DNA from: Paenibacillus xylanivorans
GTDB lineage: Bacteria; Bacillota; Bacilli; Paenibacillales; Paenibacillaceae
Direction: 5' to 3'
DNA: 60,053 bases
NCBI RefSeq assembly: GCF_001280595.1
Contig: NZ_LITU01000075.1
Span: 207,517 to 267,569 of the forward strand
How positions within the stretch are numbered: position 1 is the first letter of the stretch; the number at the start of each line of letters is the position of its first letter. Both the position numbers and the translations under genes were made by a program. Of the stretch, positions 26,454 through 35,009 are shown piece by piece. The notes under the pieces were generated by a model. The model did no database searches. It saw nothing but the letters and a program-made list of their open reading frames with translations, and was not told the origin of the DNA.

Positions 26454-27980
26454 ATGACACATAACGAAATACTCGGAATCATCGATATCGGCTCCAATTC
26501 CATACGTCTTGTTATTTATGAACTTGACCAGGATGGGGCCTATCGCATCATTCATGAAGACAAATATGCCGCTCGTCTGAGCAATGTGGTTGAACAAGAC
26601 GGAACCATCCTGCGACATTCACTGGACAAGGCTATCACGATTTTGCGACAATTCAGGGCTACCTGCGAAGCTTATCAAGCCAAGCTTATCCGCGCCGCAG
26701 CTACAGCGGCCATCCGGAATGCAGGCAATGCCTCAGAAATTATAGGTTGGTTGGAAGCTGAGACGGGACTTACGATTGAATGTGTATCCGGCGATCAGGA
26801 AGCCTATTATGGTTTCCTTGGAGTCACCCAATCCATTGATCTGGCGGATGGTTATGTCGTGGATATTGGGGGCGGCAGTACCGAGATTACTGTATTCCGT
26901 GATCGAAAAAGACTGCACAGCATCTCTCTGCCTATTGGTGCTGTTAACTCACATGCCCGTTATGGTGGAGAAGATCAGTGGACTGAAGCTAATGCGACCG
27001 CACTCTGTAAGGAAGTTATACGGACATTAAGTGATCAGGATTGGGTCAGACAGCATCCAGGACTACCTCTAATAGGGCTTGGTGGCACGATGCGTACCCT
27101 GGCCAAAGTGGAACAGAAGAGAACGCAGTATTCATTGCCGGTTACGCATCATTACGAGATCGGTGCGGAAGAGATGGAAAATATTGCTCGTTCTTTGCCC
27201 TATCTAACCTCGGCACAACGCAAGAAAGTGCCCGGCCTTGCCAAGGATCGTGCCGACATTATTGTTCCAGGAGTTCTCATATTGCAGACGGTCTTCCGGA
27301 TCATCCAGGGAGATCGTTATGTCGTGAGCGGAGCGGGATTACGGGATGGTTTGCTAAGGGATCTCCTGGCTGCAGGTCAGCCGGTAGTGCCGGACGCGCT
27401 GAAGGACAGCATTCGCAACTTCATTCATTTTGGCCCACCGATTCCCGAGAAACGTCTGAATCGAATCCACCATGATGCGCTTACCCTGTATACCGCCTTA
27501 CATGGCAATTCCCCCGATCCAGCGGATACCCGGATCCTGTACACAGCCTCCATGCTGCACATGGCTGGAAAACAGATTAACTATTTCCGGTATCCCCAGC
27601 ACTCGGCCTATTGGATTATGAATGCAAGCATCTACGGACTATCTCACCGGGAGACAATCCTGAGTGCCGTTGCAGCCGATTATCATCCAAAAAAAAGAAC
27701 GCCCCAGTTGCTTCATAAGCACAAGGACATTCTAAAGGATTCGGACGAACGGCATGCCCATCGCTTGGGCTCTCTGCTGCGCGTAACTGAAGCGATTAAT
27801 CGAGCTGAAAGTATTACCGCCATAAAGGCAGCAAAAGAAAACGACTCGCTGCAGATTCAATTCATCTGTACAGCCGAGCCGTTACTGGAACTGAGCGACC
27901 TCGAAGAGGCCGTCAAAGATTTGCAGGAAGCTTGGGGAGTTACGTTATCGCACTCCATTCAGCAGGCTTCCAGGGGATAA
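26454..27980 (+). CDS. ppx: Exopolyphosphatase, Ppx/GppA family
   Basis: This 508-residue phosphatase of the ASKHA fold releases phosphate from polyphosphate chains or converts pppGpp. The phosphate-1 motif IIDIGSNSIRLVIYE and phosphate-2 motif YVVDIGGGSTEITVF are present. A C-terminal HD-like region (about 330-480) gives the long form. A GAAGGAG site sets the ATG at 26454. The last 41 bp overlap the 3' end of the convergent polyphosphate kinase gene, so synthesis and breakdown enzymes of the same polymer share DNA. Confidence 0.92.
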   Translation: MTHNEILGIIDIGSNSIRLVIYELDQDGAYRIIHEDKYAARLSNVVEQDGTILRHSLDKAITILRQFRATCEAYQAKLIRAAATAAIRNAGNASEIIGWLEAETGLTIECVSGDQEAYYGFLGVTQSIDLADGYVVDIGGGSTEITVFRDRKRLHSISLPIGAVNSHARYGGEDQWTEANATALCKEVIRTLSDQDWVRQHPGLPLIGLGGTMRTLAKVEQKRTQYSLPVTHHYEIGAEEMENIARSLPYLTSAQRKKVPGLAKDRADIIVPGVLILQTVFRIIQGDRYVVSGAGLRDGLLRDLLAAGQPVVPDALKDSIRNFIHFGPPIPEKRLNRIHHDALTLYTALHGNSPDPADTRILYTASMLHMAGKQINYFRYPQHSAYWIMNASIYGLSHRETILSAVAADYHPKKRTPQLLHKHKDILKDSDERHAHRLGSLLRVTEAINRAESITAIKAAKENDSLQIQFICTAEPLLELSDLEEAVKDLQEAWGVTLSHSIQQASRG

Positions 27981-30021
27981 TCCCCATCGCCTCCGTCTGA
28001 CTTCTCAGCGGGGGCTTTTCATTTTGTACAAATACATAATTGCCGCCAGGCATAAGCTCTCTTGCCTTCACATTATCCATGAGCGACAAATTCAATATGT
28101 CCACCAGCATCTTCTTCAGTTCCGGATCAAACACAGGACACATCAGTTCAATTCTTCGCTTCAAATTACGGGTCATCCAGTCTGCACTGGACAGATACAC
28201 ATCCGGGTTCCCGCTGTTTTCAAAATAAAACAGTCTGGAGTGTTCCAGGAATCGGTCCACGATGCTGATTACACGAATATTTTCACTAAGTCCCTCTACA
28301 CCAGGACGCAAGCAGCATACACCGCGCACGATCAGATCAATCTGTACTCCAGCTTGAGATGCCAGATATAATTCATCGATCATATCCTGATGGGATAAGG
28401 AATTGATCTTAGCAATAATCCTGGACGGTCTTCCCTTCAAGGCATGCTCCGCTTCCCGCCGAATGAGCGCGAATAGTTCATCCTTCATGCCGTCTGGGGC
28501 GACGCGGAATGCCTGCAACGCTTTGGGTCCCGAATATCCGGTAATCTCATTGAACAATTCCGATGCATCTTCGCCAATGATGGGATTGGAGGTGAATAGT
28601 CCCACGTCGGTATATACTTTGGCTGTACTTTCATTGTAGTTCCCAGTTCCGACATGCACATACCTTCTCAGACCATTCTGTTCCCTGCGTACGACAAGAA
28701 TAATCTTGGCATGAGTCTTTAATCCAACCAATCCATATACCACATGACAGCCTGCCTTCTCCAGCGTGCGGGCCCATGCAATATTTCGTTCTTCGTCAAA
28801 TCTGGCTTTCAACTCAACAACAACGGTCACCTGTTTGCCGCTCTCAGCAGCATGAGCCAATGCAGGGATGAGACGGGAATCCCCATTCACCCGGTATAAC
28901 GTCATTTTGATTGCCATCACGCGTGGATCTTCCGAAGCCTCCACAATAAAGTCCGTTACCGGTTCAAACGATTCATATGGATGATGAACGAGCACATCCC
29001 GTTTACGCAGCAATTCAAAGTGACTTTCCCGTGGAAGGAACTCCAGGGGATACACCGGCTGTACCGGACTGTATTTCAGATGAGTAAACCCTTCCAGACT
29101 ATCCACAAACCCGGCCAGAAAACTCAGATCCAGCGGTCCATCAATTTCGTACACGGGGTCTTGAATATCGAACTCTTCCTGCAGCTCAAGCAATGCATCC
29201 GGTCGAAAATCCGTGCACACTTCCAGTCGTACCGGTGCTCCCCGGCGTCTGCGCCGCAGTTCCTTCTCAATCGCTTCAATTAAATCTTCCGCTTCTTCTT
29301 CATTAATGAAAAGATCCGCATTGCGGGTCACCCTGAATTCCTGTACAGCCAGTGGAACATATCCACTGAATAGGGTATGAATATGATGTTTGATGAGATC
29401 TTCGATCAAAATGAACGTTTTCTTTTTACTATTCGCCCGAAGAGGTACCTGAATAACCCGAGGAATATTGGAAGGCACCTGAACAATAGCCAAAAACGGC
29501 TCGCCCTCCTGCTCTTCTTCCTTCTGCAGCATCACGGACAGATATACAGACTTGTTGTGTACCAGCGGGAATGGACGACTCTGATCAATAGCCATCGGTG
29601 TTAATACCGGAAAAATGATCTCATGAAAATACTGATCCATTGCCCGCTGCTGGGTCATATTCAGATCTGTGTATTCCTGGAAATTGACGCCTTTCTTGGC
29701 GAGAAGACGAATGAGTTCCCGATAGGTTTTATATTGTTCGGCGACCATGGTCCCCGTTCGTTTAATCAATCTACGGTACAAGCCGGAAGGGGTGTAGCCC
29801 GTAAAATCCTTTTGCGTAAATCCGGCCTTGATCTTCTCTTTCGTCTCCGCTACCCTTACACTTACGAACTCGTCCAGGTTACTGGCAACAATGCCAAGAA
29901 ACCTCATGCGTTCCAGCAGAGGTGTTGTTGGATCTTGCGCCTCCTGGAGCACACGACGATTGAATTCCACCCAACTTAAATCACGGTTAACGTAGTTACC
30001 TGTTTTGACATCTCTATGCAT
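27940..30021 (-). CDS. ppk1: Polyphosphate kinase 1
   Basis: This 693-residue enzyme reversibly polymerises the gamma phosphate of ATP into polyphosphate. The N-terminal domain (NRDLSWVEFNRRVLQEA) and the catalytic regions HPYESFEPVTDFI and GLKTHAKIILVVRRE are present, the latter with the phospho-histidine. RYVHVGTGNYNESTAKVYTD follows. The start at 30021 has GGAGG 6 nt upstream; an earlier in-frame ATG at 30045 lacks one. It is convergent with and overlaps ppx by 41 bp, so each gene must be terminated inside or beyond the other. Confidence 0.95.
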   Translation of the reverse strand: MHRDVKTGNYVNRDLSWVEFNRRVLQEAQDPTTPLLERMRFLGIVASNLDEFVSVRVAETKEKIKAGFTQKDFTGYTPSGLYRRLIKRTGTMVAEQYKTYRELIRLLAKKGVNFQEYTDLNMTQQRAMDQYFHEIIFPVLTPMAIDQSRPFPLVHNKSVYLSVMLQKEEEQEGEPFLAIVQVPSNIPRVIQVPLRANSKKKTFILIEDLIKHHIHTLFSGYVPLAVQEFRVTRNADLFINEEEAEDLIEAIEKELRRRRRGAPVRLEVCTDFRPDALLELQEEFDIQDPVYEIDGPLDLSFLAGFVDSLEGFTHLKYSPVQPVYPLEFLPRESHFELLRKRDVLVHHPYESFEPVTDFIVEASEDPRVMAIKMTLYRVNGDSRLIPALAHAAESGKQVTVVVELKARFDEERNIAWARTLEKAGCHVVYGLVGLKTHAKIILVVRREQNGLRRYVHVGTGNYNESTAKVYTDVGLFTSNPIIGEDASELFNEITGYSGPKALQAFRVAPDGMKDELFALIRREAEHALKGRPSRIIAKINSLSHQDMIDELYLASQAGVQIDLIVRGVCCLRPGVEGLSENIRVISIVDRFLEHSRLFYFENSGNPDVYLSSADWMTRNLKRRIELMCPVFDPELKKMLVDILNLSLMDNVKARELMPGGNYVFVQNEKPPLRSQTEAMGIIPWKPAEWSAIT

Positions 30022-30269
30022 GTATGGCCTCCGAATTTGTTGCATATCTATTCTTGGTTAGATGTTCTCAACTAATTGTACTATTCGTGATTGGCTACAA
30101 GCGTCAGCGCAGTGTAAATGCTATGTAAAATTTATGTAAATGATACCTTATGACGATAACTTTTTCCATCCCTTTACAAAGAGAAGTAGACAGAGTAAAG
30201 TGATGTACAGTGTAAAATGGTTCGTTTCCTGTTCACATTCCAAAATTGTATTTGTTAAAGGAGTATATA

Positions 30270-30497
30270 ATGAAATCTAATAAACCTAGAACGTTACAAA
30301 AAAATATAGAATTTTTCACAGCTGCTCTATCGCAATGCACGGTAACTGCATGGCAGGAAGATCCGGCTGGCGTATATTGTGAAGTGGGCCGTGGCATCGT
30401 GGAGCGGATCAACGAATACAGCGTGAGAATTCGCAACGAGGACGGTACGAAAAGTCATTATGACCGGGATATTACGATGTTCCAAACCGAAAAATAA
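30270..30497 (+). CDS. Small conserved-type protein of unknown function
   Basis: This is a 75-residue soluble protein with a basic N terminus and a beta-rich C-terminal half (GRGIVERINEYSVRIRNEDG) resembling a small barrel. The AAAGGAG site 6 nt before the ATG at 30270 is strong; the longer reading from 30246 would contain that site. No family recognised. It stands alone between ppk1 and a probable small RNA. Confidence 0.65.
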   Translation: MKSNKPRTLQKNIEFFTAALSQCTVTAWQEDPAGVYCEVGRGIVERINEYSVRIRNEDGTKSHYDRDITMFQTEK

Positions 30498-30544
30498 TTT
30501 TGCGCAAATATGAAAAAAGACTAGCTTTCCGGAAAAGAGTGTTG

Positions 30545-30715
30545 TATACTCTTGCCACAAGGAAAGGAGGTGCGTCAACATATCTAATCACATGTTGAAC
30601 GTGTCCCTTACCCGATCCACTAGCTCAAATTAACTGATTCTGGTGGAGGCGCGGGATACGGATCAAGGTTTCAAAAAGCGCCACGGGTAGAAAAGCCGTC
30701 TTCGGACGGCTTTTT
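30545..30715 (+). ncRNA. Candidate small structured RNA
   Basis: A TATACT -10 element (30545-30550, weak -35) precedes a stretch with no convincing gene. It has an AAAGGAGGTG box and a closed stem (GTGGAGGCGC at 30643-30652 with GCGCCAC at 30678-30684). It ends in a textbook terminator with a TTCG loop (GCCGTC/GACGGC then TTTTTG, 30691-30715). A 13-codon reading frame from an ATG at 30592 is the only peptide candidate. I do not recognise the family. Confidence 0.45.
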
Positions 30716-30842
30716 GTTTTGTCTTTTTTCATGAGAGGTTGAAAAAACAACCAAAATATTGGAAATGGACCCTGTAGCTGAGTAAACAATGATCGCTATA
30801 ATTAGGTTGCAACTCAACCCATATTCGAGGAGGCATATTGTA

Positions 30843-31892
30843 ATGTTCAAAAATGTAAGGGGTTTCAAAACATCCATCGCTCTGGTCTTTGTTTTGTTAT
30901 TCACCTCCATTATGCTGCCCGCAGGCCAGCATGCCAGTGCAGCACCGAGCTTCGCCAAAGGAGCCGACATCAGTTGGGTTCCCGGGATGGAAGCGCAAGG
31001 TTACAAATGGAAAGACAAAAACGGCGTACAGCGTGATATTATTGATATTTTGAAAAATGATTACCAGATCAACTCCGTTCGTATTCGTGTCTTTGTTAAT
31101 CCTTCGAATGATTATGGTAACGGTTACATGAATAAAGATCGTGCAGCCGCTCTGGCCCTGCGTGCCAAAAATGCAGGCATGAGTGTCATGCTGACACTGC
31201 ACTACAGCGATTCCTGGGCTGACCCGGGTCAGCAAACCAAACCTGCGGCCTGGAAAAACTACACGTTCCAGCAGCTGATGGATGCTGTATGGAATCACAC
31301 GCGTGAAGTCATGACGGCCATGCAGAGCAAAGGCGTCACCCCGGACTGGGTACAAATCGGTAACGAAACAAGCAACGGCATGTTATGGGAAGATGGGAAA
31401 GCATCCACCAACATGAAAAACTATGCGTGGCTGGTGAACACGGGCCATAACGCTGTGAAGTCCATCAGCACCAACACCAAAACAATCGTTCACCTTGCAG
31501 GTGGGGATGATAATGCCCTCTATGTATGGAATATCGGTGGCCTGATTGATAACGGTGCTAATTTTGACATGATTGCCATGTCCCTCTACCCTTCTGCTTC
31601 TGGCTGGAACACAGCTGTCACCAATGCGGTGAACAATGCCAAGGATTTGATCAACCGGTATGGCAAAGAGATTATCGTATCGGAGATCGGGATGGATAAT
31701 ACCCAACCGGCAGCCGGTAAAAGTTTTGTTGCAGCCATGAAAACGCAATTCCGCAACTTGCCGAGCAGCAAAGGTAAAGGCGTATTCTACTGGGAGCCTG
31801 AAGCAACGCCAGGCTACAACGGCGGTTACAGCAAAGGTGCCTGGCAGTCTAATGGCTTGCCTACTGTAATGTTGGAAGGGTTTATCGACTAA
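30843..31892 (+). CDS. Secreted GH53 endo-beta-1,4-galactanase
   Basis: This 349-residue secreted enzyme cleaves beta-1,4-galactan side chains of type I arabinogalactan/pectin. A Sec signal peptide (about 1-34, ending ASA) is followed by a compact GH53 barrel with acid/base E175 in VQIGNETSNG and nucleophile E281 in IIVSEIGMD. No accessory module is present. GGAGG lies 9 nt before the ATG. It is a single gene without galactan transporter or beta-galactosidase neighbours, followed by an intergenic repeat. Confidence 0.95.
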   Translation: MFKNVRGFKTSIALVFVLLFTSIMLPAGQHASAAPSFAKGADISWVPGMEAQGYKWKDKNGVQRDIIDILKNDYQINSVRIRVFVNPSNDYGNGYMNKDRAAALALRAKNAGMSVMLTLHYSDSWADPGQQTKPAAWKNYTFQQLMDAVWNHTREVMTAMQSKGVTPDWVQIGNETSNGMLWEDGKASTNMKNYAWLVNTGHNAVKSISTNTKTIVHLAGGDDNALYVWNIGGLIDNGANFDMIAMSLYPSASGWNTAVTNAVNNAKDLINRYGKEIIVSEIGMDNTQPAAGKSFVAAMKTQFRNLPSSKGKGVFYWEPEATPGYNGGYSKGAWQSNGLPTVMLEGFID

Positions 31893-31960
31893 ACACGGAG
31901 ATAAGTGACTGATGAGCAGCAGGTGGGCGTTACGGGTACGGATCGTTCTTTCGATCGCTG

Positions 31961-32062
31961 TTATCCCCAGATTTATTGAATGTCCTATTCCATAGGGCAA
32001 AATCCGGGGATAAAGGCGAACGCTACCGCTTCTTCAGAATCGATTCCGTCCCTCCACTACGT
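31961..32062. repeat. Dispersed intergenic repeat, copy B
   Basis: TTATCCCCAGATTT (31961-31974) and AAATCCGGGGATAA (32000-32013) form an imperfect inverted repeat. The right arm and the following block match copy A at the left end of the window. It lies 3' of the GH53 gene, as copy A lies 3' of GH38. The rest of the 483-nt gap holds a T-tailed hairpin near 32,121-32,160 and no convincing gene. Confidence 0.6.
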
Positions 32063-32120
32063 TGGCTGCTTGTAGGATACTTCTAAAATGTGTTAAGTAG
32101 TGATTTGGGGTAGAAAAAGA

Positions 32121-32160
32121 TAAAGGCGCTGCTTCTGTTGGGAGCAGCCTTTTTTTTTTG
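32121..32160 (+). terminator. Terminator-like hairpin downstream of GH53
   Basis: GCTGCT and AGCAGC form a stem followed by a run of T residues. Confidence 0.6.
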
Positions 32161-32375
32161 AGGTTGAAGTGAGTTGATTGAATTGGATGCGTTAAGCAAG
32201 GCTAGGTCGGTTAGCTTCTTCAATTCGGTTAGATCGATTCGTTGGATTGGTTTCATGTTAAATAGTAACGCTTGGTGAATCTGAACGTAAATAGTCTTTT
32301 CGCTCATATACTTATATAATAAGATAAAGATTCAGACAGCACATGTGCAACCTTATTTCAAAGGTGGGGAAACGT

Positions 32376-32867
32376 ATGGGATTTTTAAAAGAACTGGGTC
32401 AGTTTGCTGGAGAAGTTACCGGAAAAGTACTGGGCGGCACCGTCAGAGTGGCTGGCGAACTTGCAGGAAGCCCATTCATTAAAGAAAATGGTAATGGTGT
32501 AGAGAAAGCTACAATTAATACAGGGAAAACGGTAGGACAACTTGCCAGCGGTACATATGATATGGCCAGTGGTGTGATCAGAAAAGACAATACTGCATTA
32601 GACGCTGGACTTGCCGATATTGGAGGAGCTGTTACCAATACAGCTAGAGGTGTAGTGGTATCAGCGAAATATGTGTACCAAGGTGGCAAGGATGTTGTTG
32701 TTGGTATGAAAGACGAGGATATGGAGAGAGTAAAACTGGGGGCAAAACATCTGGTTGCCGCTGCGGCAGTCACAACATTGGCTGTAGGACTCGTAGATGC
32801 TATGGATGGTATGGAGTCGGCAGAATTGATAGAGAATTCAAATATAGATGACATTACACCTCATTAG
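32376..32867 (+). CDS. Gly/Ala-rich orphan protein
   Basis: This is a 163-residue protein with unusual composition: long Gly/Ala/Val-rich amphipathic stretches (GEVTGKVLGGTVRVAGELAG; TVGQLASGTYDMASG; GLADIGGAVTNTARGVVV) and a hydrophobic segment near 127-145. An AAGGTGGGG site precedes the ATG at 32376; an upstream ATG at 32343 has none. No signal peptide is seen. I do not recognise a family. The pattern resembles helical membrane-associating or pore-type proteins, but this is only compositional. It stands alone between terminators. Confidence 0.65.
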   Translation: MGFLKELGQFAGEVTGKVLGGTVRVAGELAGSPFIKENGNGVEKATINTGKTVGQLASGTYDMASGVIRKDNTALDAGLADIGGAVTNTARGVVVSAKYVYQGGKDVVVGMKDEDMERVKLGAKHLVAAAAVTTLAVGLVDAMDGMESAELIENSNIDDITPH

Positions 32868-33006
32868 GTCGAAGGATAAATGCGGGAAAACGTCACTATG
32901 CAGAATGTTAGTTTGGAGATAGCAATAGGGATACTAGCGTAGACCAGCCTGAAGAGGACTACGTTCAGTATTTCCGGATTATATACACCAACTTCATAAC
33001 GACACA

Positions 33007-33049
33007 AAAAATGGACGCTAATCTTGTAATGATTGGCGTCCATTTTTCA
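33007..33049. terminator. Bidirectional terminator
   Basis: ATGGACGC and GCGTCCAT form a stem with A/T runs on both sides, between two convergent genes. Confidence 0.8.
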
Positions 33050-33067
33050 TCTGTCAGTTCAAATCAA

Positions 33068-33712
33068 TTACTTCGCTTCGCCTACAACCGTAAAGCGTTC
33101 GTTCTTATGCTGCGGGTTCTCGATCTCGTCCACCAAAGCGATGGCATAGTCAGCATAGCTGATGTAACTGTTGCCTTCACTGTTCACCAGAATCTGATCT
33201 TTACCTGATTGGTATTTTCCTGTCCGAACACCTTCCGGATTAAAGAAGCCAGCCGGGCTCAGGAACGTCCATTGAATTCCGGAGGAAGCTTGCAGATCCT
33301 GCAAGTTTTTCCCCTGATTCGTCGCTGTTGCTTTGTATGCATCAGGGAATCCTGGAGAATCTACTACACGCAACGTTTGTGTTTCATCTGTGAACAGACT
33401 GCCAGCACCACCGACAACGATCAGTCGAGTATTCGGTGCATCTTTCAGCGTGTTAATCAAGGCTTGTCCTGCTTCCACATGCAGATTCTCTTTCCCGGCT
33501 GGCGCACCGAATGCATTGACAATGATGTCAAATGATTTGGCTTCTTCTGCTGTAAGGTCAAATACATCTTTTTCAAGTACATTCAGACTTTTATCTTCCA
33601 CCTTGGATGCATTACGAACAATCGCCGTTACTTCATGCCCTCTATCCAACGCTTCTTTCAAAATCAAACTTCCCGCTTTGCCTGTCGCGCCAATAATTCC
33701 AATTTTCATCAT
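33068..33712 (-). CDS. NAD(P)H-binding oxidoreductase (YwnB/NmrA-like)
   Basis: This 214-residue atypical short-chain dehydrogenase has the nucleotide-binding motif IGIIGATGKAGSLILKEAL at the N terminus, then DVFDLTAEEAKSFDIIVNAFG and a central RLIVVGGAGSLF. It belongs to the NAD(P)-binding NmrA-like group, whose substrates are mostly unknown and which often respond to electrophile stress. An AAAGGAG site precedes tandem ATGs. It is a single gene between terminators. Confidence 0.88.
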   Translation of the reverse strand: MMKIGIIGATGKAGSLILKEALDRGHEVTAIVRNASKVEDKSLNVLEKDVFDLTAEEAKSFDIIVNAFGAPAGKENLHVEAGQALINTLKDAPNTRLIVVGGAGSLFTDETQTLRVVDSPGFPDAYKATATNQGKNLQDLQASSGIQWTFLSPAGFFNPEGVRTGKYQSGKDQILVNSEGNSYISYADYAIALVDEIENPQHKNERFTVVGEAK

Positions 33713-33789
33713 GATCTCTCCTTTGGTTTTTCTTATTCAAACTCTATGTTGTAACTATAATTGTTACAACATAGCTTGTCAACTATCAT

Positions 33790-33828
33790 GAAACCCCCTG
33801 TCATTCCACCAGAGGGACAGGGGGTTTG
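33790..33828. terminator. Hairpin terminator
   Basis: AAACCCCCTGTC pairs with GACAGGGGGTTT. It lies between the end of the carbohydrate-binding remnant and the promoter of the NmrA-like gene. Confidence 0.65.
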
Positions 33829-33838
33829 AGACTGATTA

Positions 33839-34146
33839 TTAGCATGTAACTAATTCAAGAGTGTCATGCGCTTTTTTCTGTATTGCCTGTGGGATATTTG
33901 GCCTATCGGAAGTCGGAAGGATCTCCACTCGCTTCTCGATTTCCAACGCGGTCTGCGCTCCTAGAGGAGCGCCTGGTGAAATGATTTCCCCACTGTATAT
34001 GCTGATTCCGAGTGGGAAAAGATAGTTTTTCCCGCCATTGTTATCCCACGTGACTTCCGTTGTTAAATACCGCCTCCGTACCCGTTGCTGTGCCTACATC
34101 GATTGTGATCTTGTAATATTGGATATTATATCCATTAAATACAAAA
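33839..34146 (-). pseudogene. Decayed remnant of a carbohydrate-binding domain (CBM25-like)
   Basis: Read on the minus strand, the region encodes two overlapping pieces. The first is FVFNGYNIQYYKITIDVGTA continuing to EAVFNNGSHVG, then a stop. The second, in another frame, is VTWDNNGGKNYLFPLGISIY and continues to two stop codons at the 3' end. Together these read like the end of a starch-type carbohydrate-binding module (VFNNG..VTWDNNGGKNY), broken by a frameshift near 34,045-34,055. There is no start codon or ribosome site and the N-terminal part is missing. The family call rests on motif memory only. Confidence 0.6.
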
Positions 34147-34195
34147 AACCTCCATAACGTGATTAGTACGAGACTAATCCGCTATAGAGGTCTTG
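34147..34195 (-). terminator. Terminator of the HesB/IscA-like gene
   Basis: On the minus strand ACCTCTATAGCG..GATTAGT pairs with ACTAATC..CGTTATGGAGGT, followed by TTTTTTG. It directly follows the stop codon. Confidence 0.85.
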
Positions 34196-34206
34196 ATTCA
34201 CCATGA

Positions 34207-34563
34207 TTAACAATCTTTATCAGGTACGCCCGCTTCTTCCTTCGTACGGAAGGATGATCCACAGCCGCATGTTGCCACTGCGTTCGGGTTGTGGATGGTG
34301 AAACCACCGGACATGCCGGATTCTTCAAAATCAATTTCGAGTCCATTCAGATATTTCAGGTTTTCCTTCTCTACAACAACCTTCATATTCTGAATATCCA
34401 TATAGAGGTCCTCATCGGACTCTTTATCGTCAAAGCCCATGGCGTACGAAAATCCGGTACAACCGCCCGGTGCTACGCCAAGACGCAAGAACATACCAGG
34501 TGTTTCTTGCTGTGCAAGCATTTCTTTCAATCTGTCAGCAGCCGTTTCGCTGATGTTAATCAT
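34207..34563 (-). CDS. HesB/IscA-family iron-sulfur carrier (YutM-like)
   Basis: This 118-residue A-type carrier has the three conserved cysteines, one in APGGCTGFSY and two in TCGCGSSF. It would accept or deliver Fe-S clusters to apoproteins. An extra Cys is the last residue. An AAAGGAG site precedes the ATG. It faces away from mqnE, a radical-SAM Fe-S enzyme, and lies near the NifU-like and YuzB genes, forming a loose Fe-S/respiration cluster similar to the Bacillus yut region. Confidence 0.92.
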   Translation of the reverse strand: MINISETAADRLKEMLAQQETPGMFLRLGVAPGGCTGFSYAMGFDDKESDEDLYMDIQNMKVVVEKENLKYLNGLEIDFEESGMSGGFTIHNPNAVATCGCGSSFRTKEEAGVPDKDC

Positions 34564-35009
34564 GCCAGGTCACTCTCCTTTTCGTTAACTCTTCCTTAAA
34601 TTATACTCCACCCCGTCAAGAGCCTCAAGTCATGTTTGCCTGTTTCCGCGTTCCCCCTTAACTCCTTTTTCTTCCCAGTGTATTGAACCCCCGGGACACG
34701 AGGTTTATAATGGGTAGGTGATCGCTTTGAAATGTCGATATTTTGTCATGACTTATTCAGGTGATGGGCATATATGGAGTTGTAATTTTTTTCACATTTC
34801 GAGACTGTACGCAGTCCCCAATGCATATAGAGTCACATAAAGACTCGTTTTAATGAAAAAATTAGTTTTACGTACGCAGCACAAGCTGCACCGGGTAAAT
34901 AAGAGTTAGTCCACATAAGATGGCGGCAGATGACCGCATCTTTTCTATGTAGTTCTGTAAGTAAGTCCTACACCCAACTCGATTCCGGTTAAGAATAGGA
35001 GGAAACAAC
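34564..35009. other. Divergent upstream region of the HesB-like gene and mqnE
   Basis: This is a 446-nt A/T-rich stretch without a convincing gene. It holds several small inverted repeats, among them GACTGTACGCAGTC (34,804-34,817). Closer to mqnE is AGATGGCGG..CCGCATCTTTTCT at about 34,918-34,947, a stem followed by a T-rich tail. The last could act as an attenuator in the mqnE leader. No known riboswitch was recognised. Confidence 0.4.

Noticed and set aside
30545..30715. Known riboswitch (guanidine, preQ1, SRP RNA or 6S RNA)
   Set aside because: None of the core motifs of these RNAs could be matched by eye; kept only as an unassigned small RNA.
32083..32307. 74-residue minus-strand ORF downstream of GH53
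   Set aside because: It has no ribosome site, overlaps a T-tailed hairpin, and its composition is low-complexity. I treated it as intergenic.
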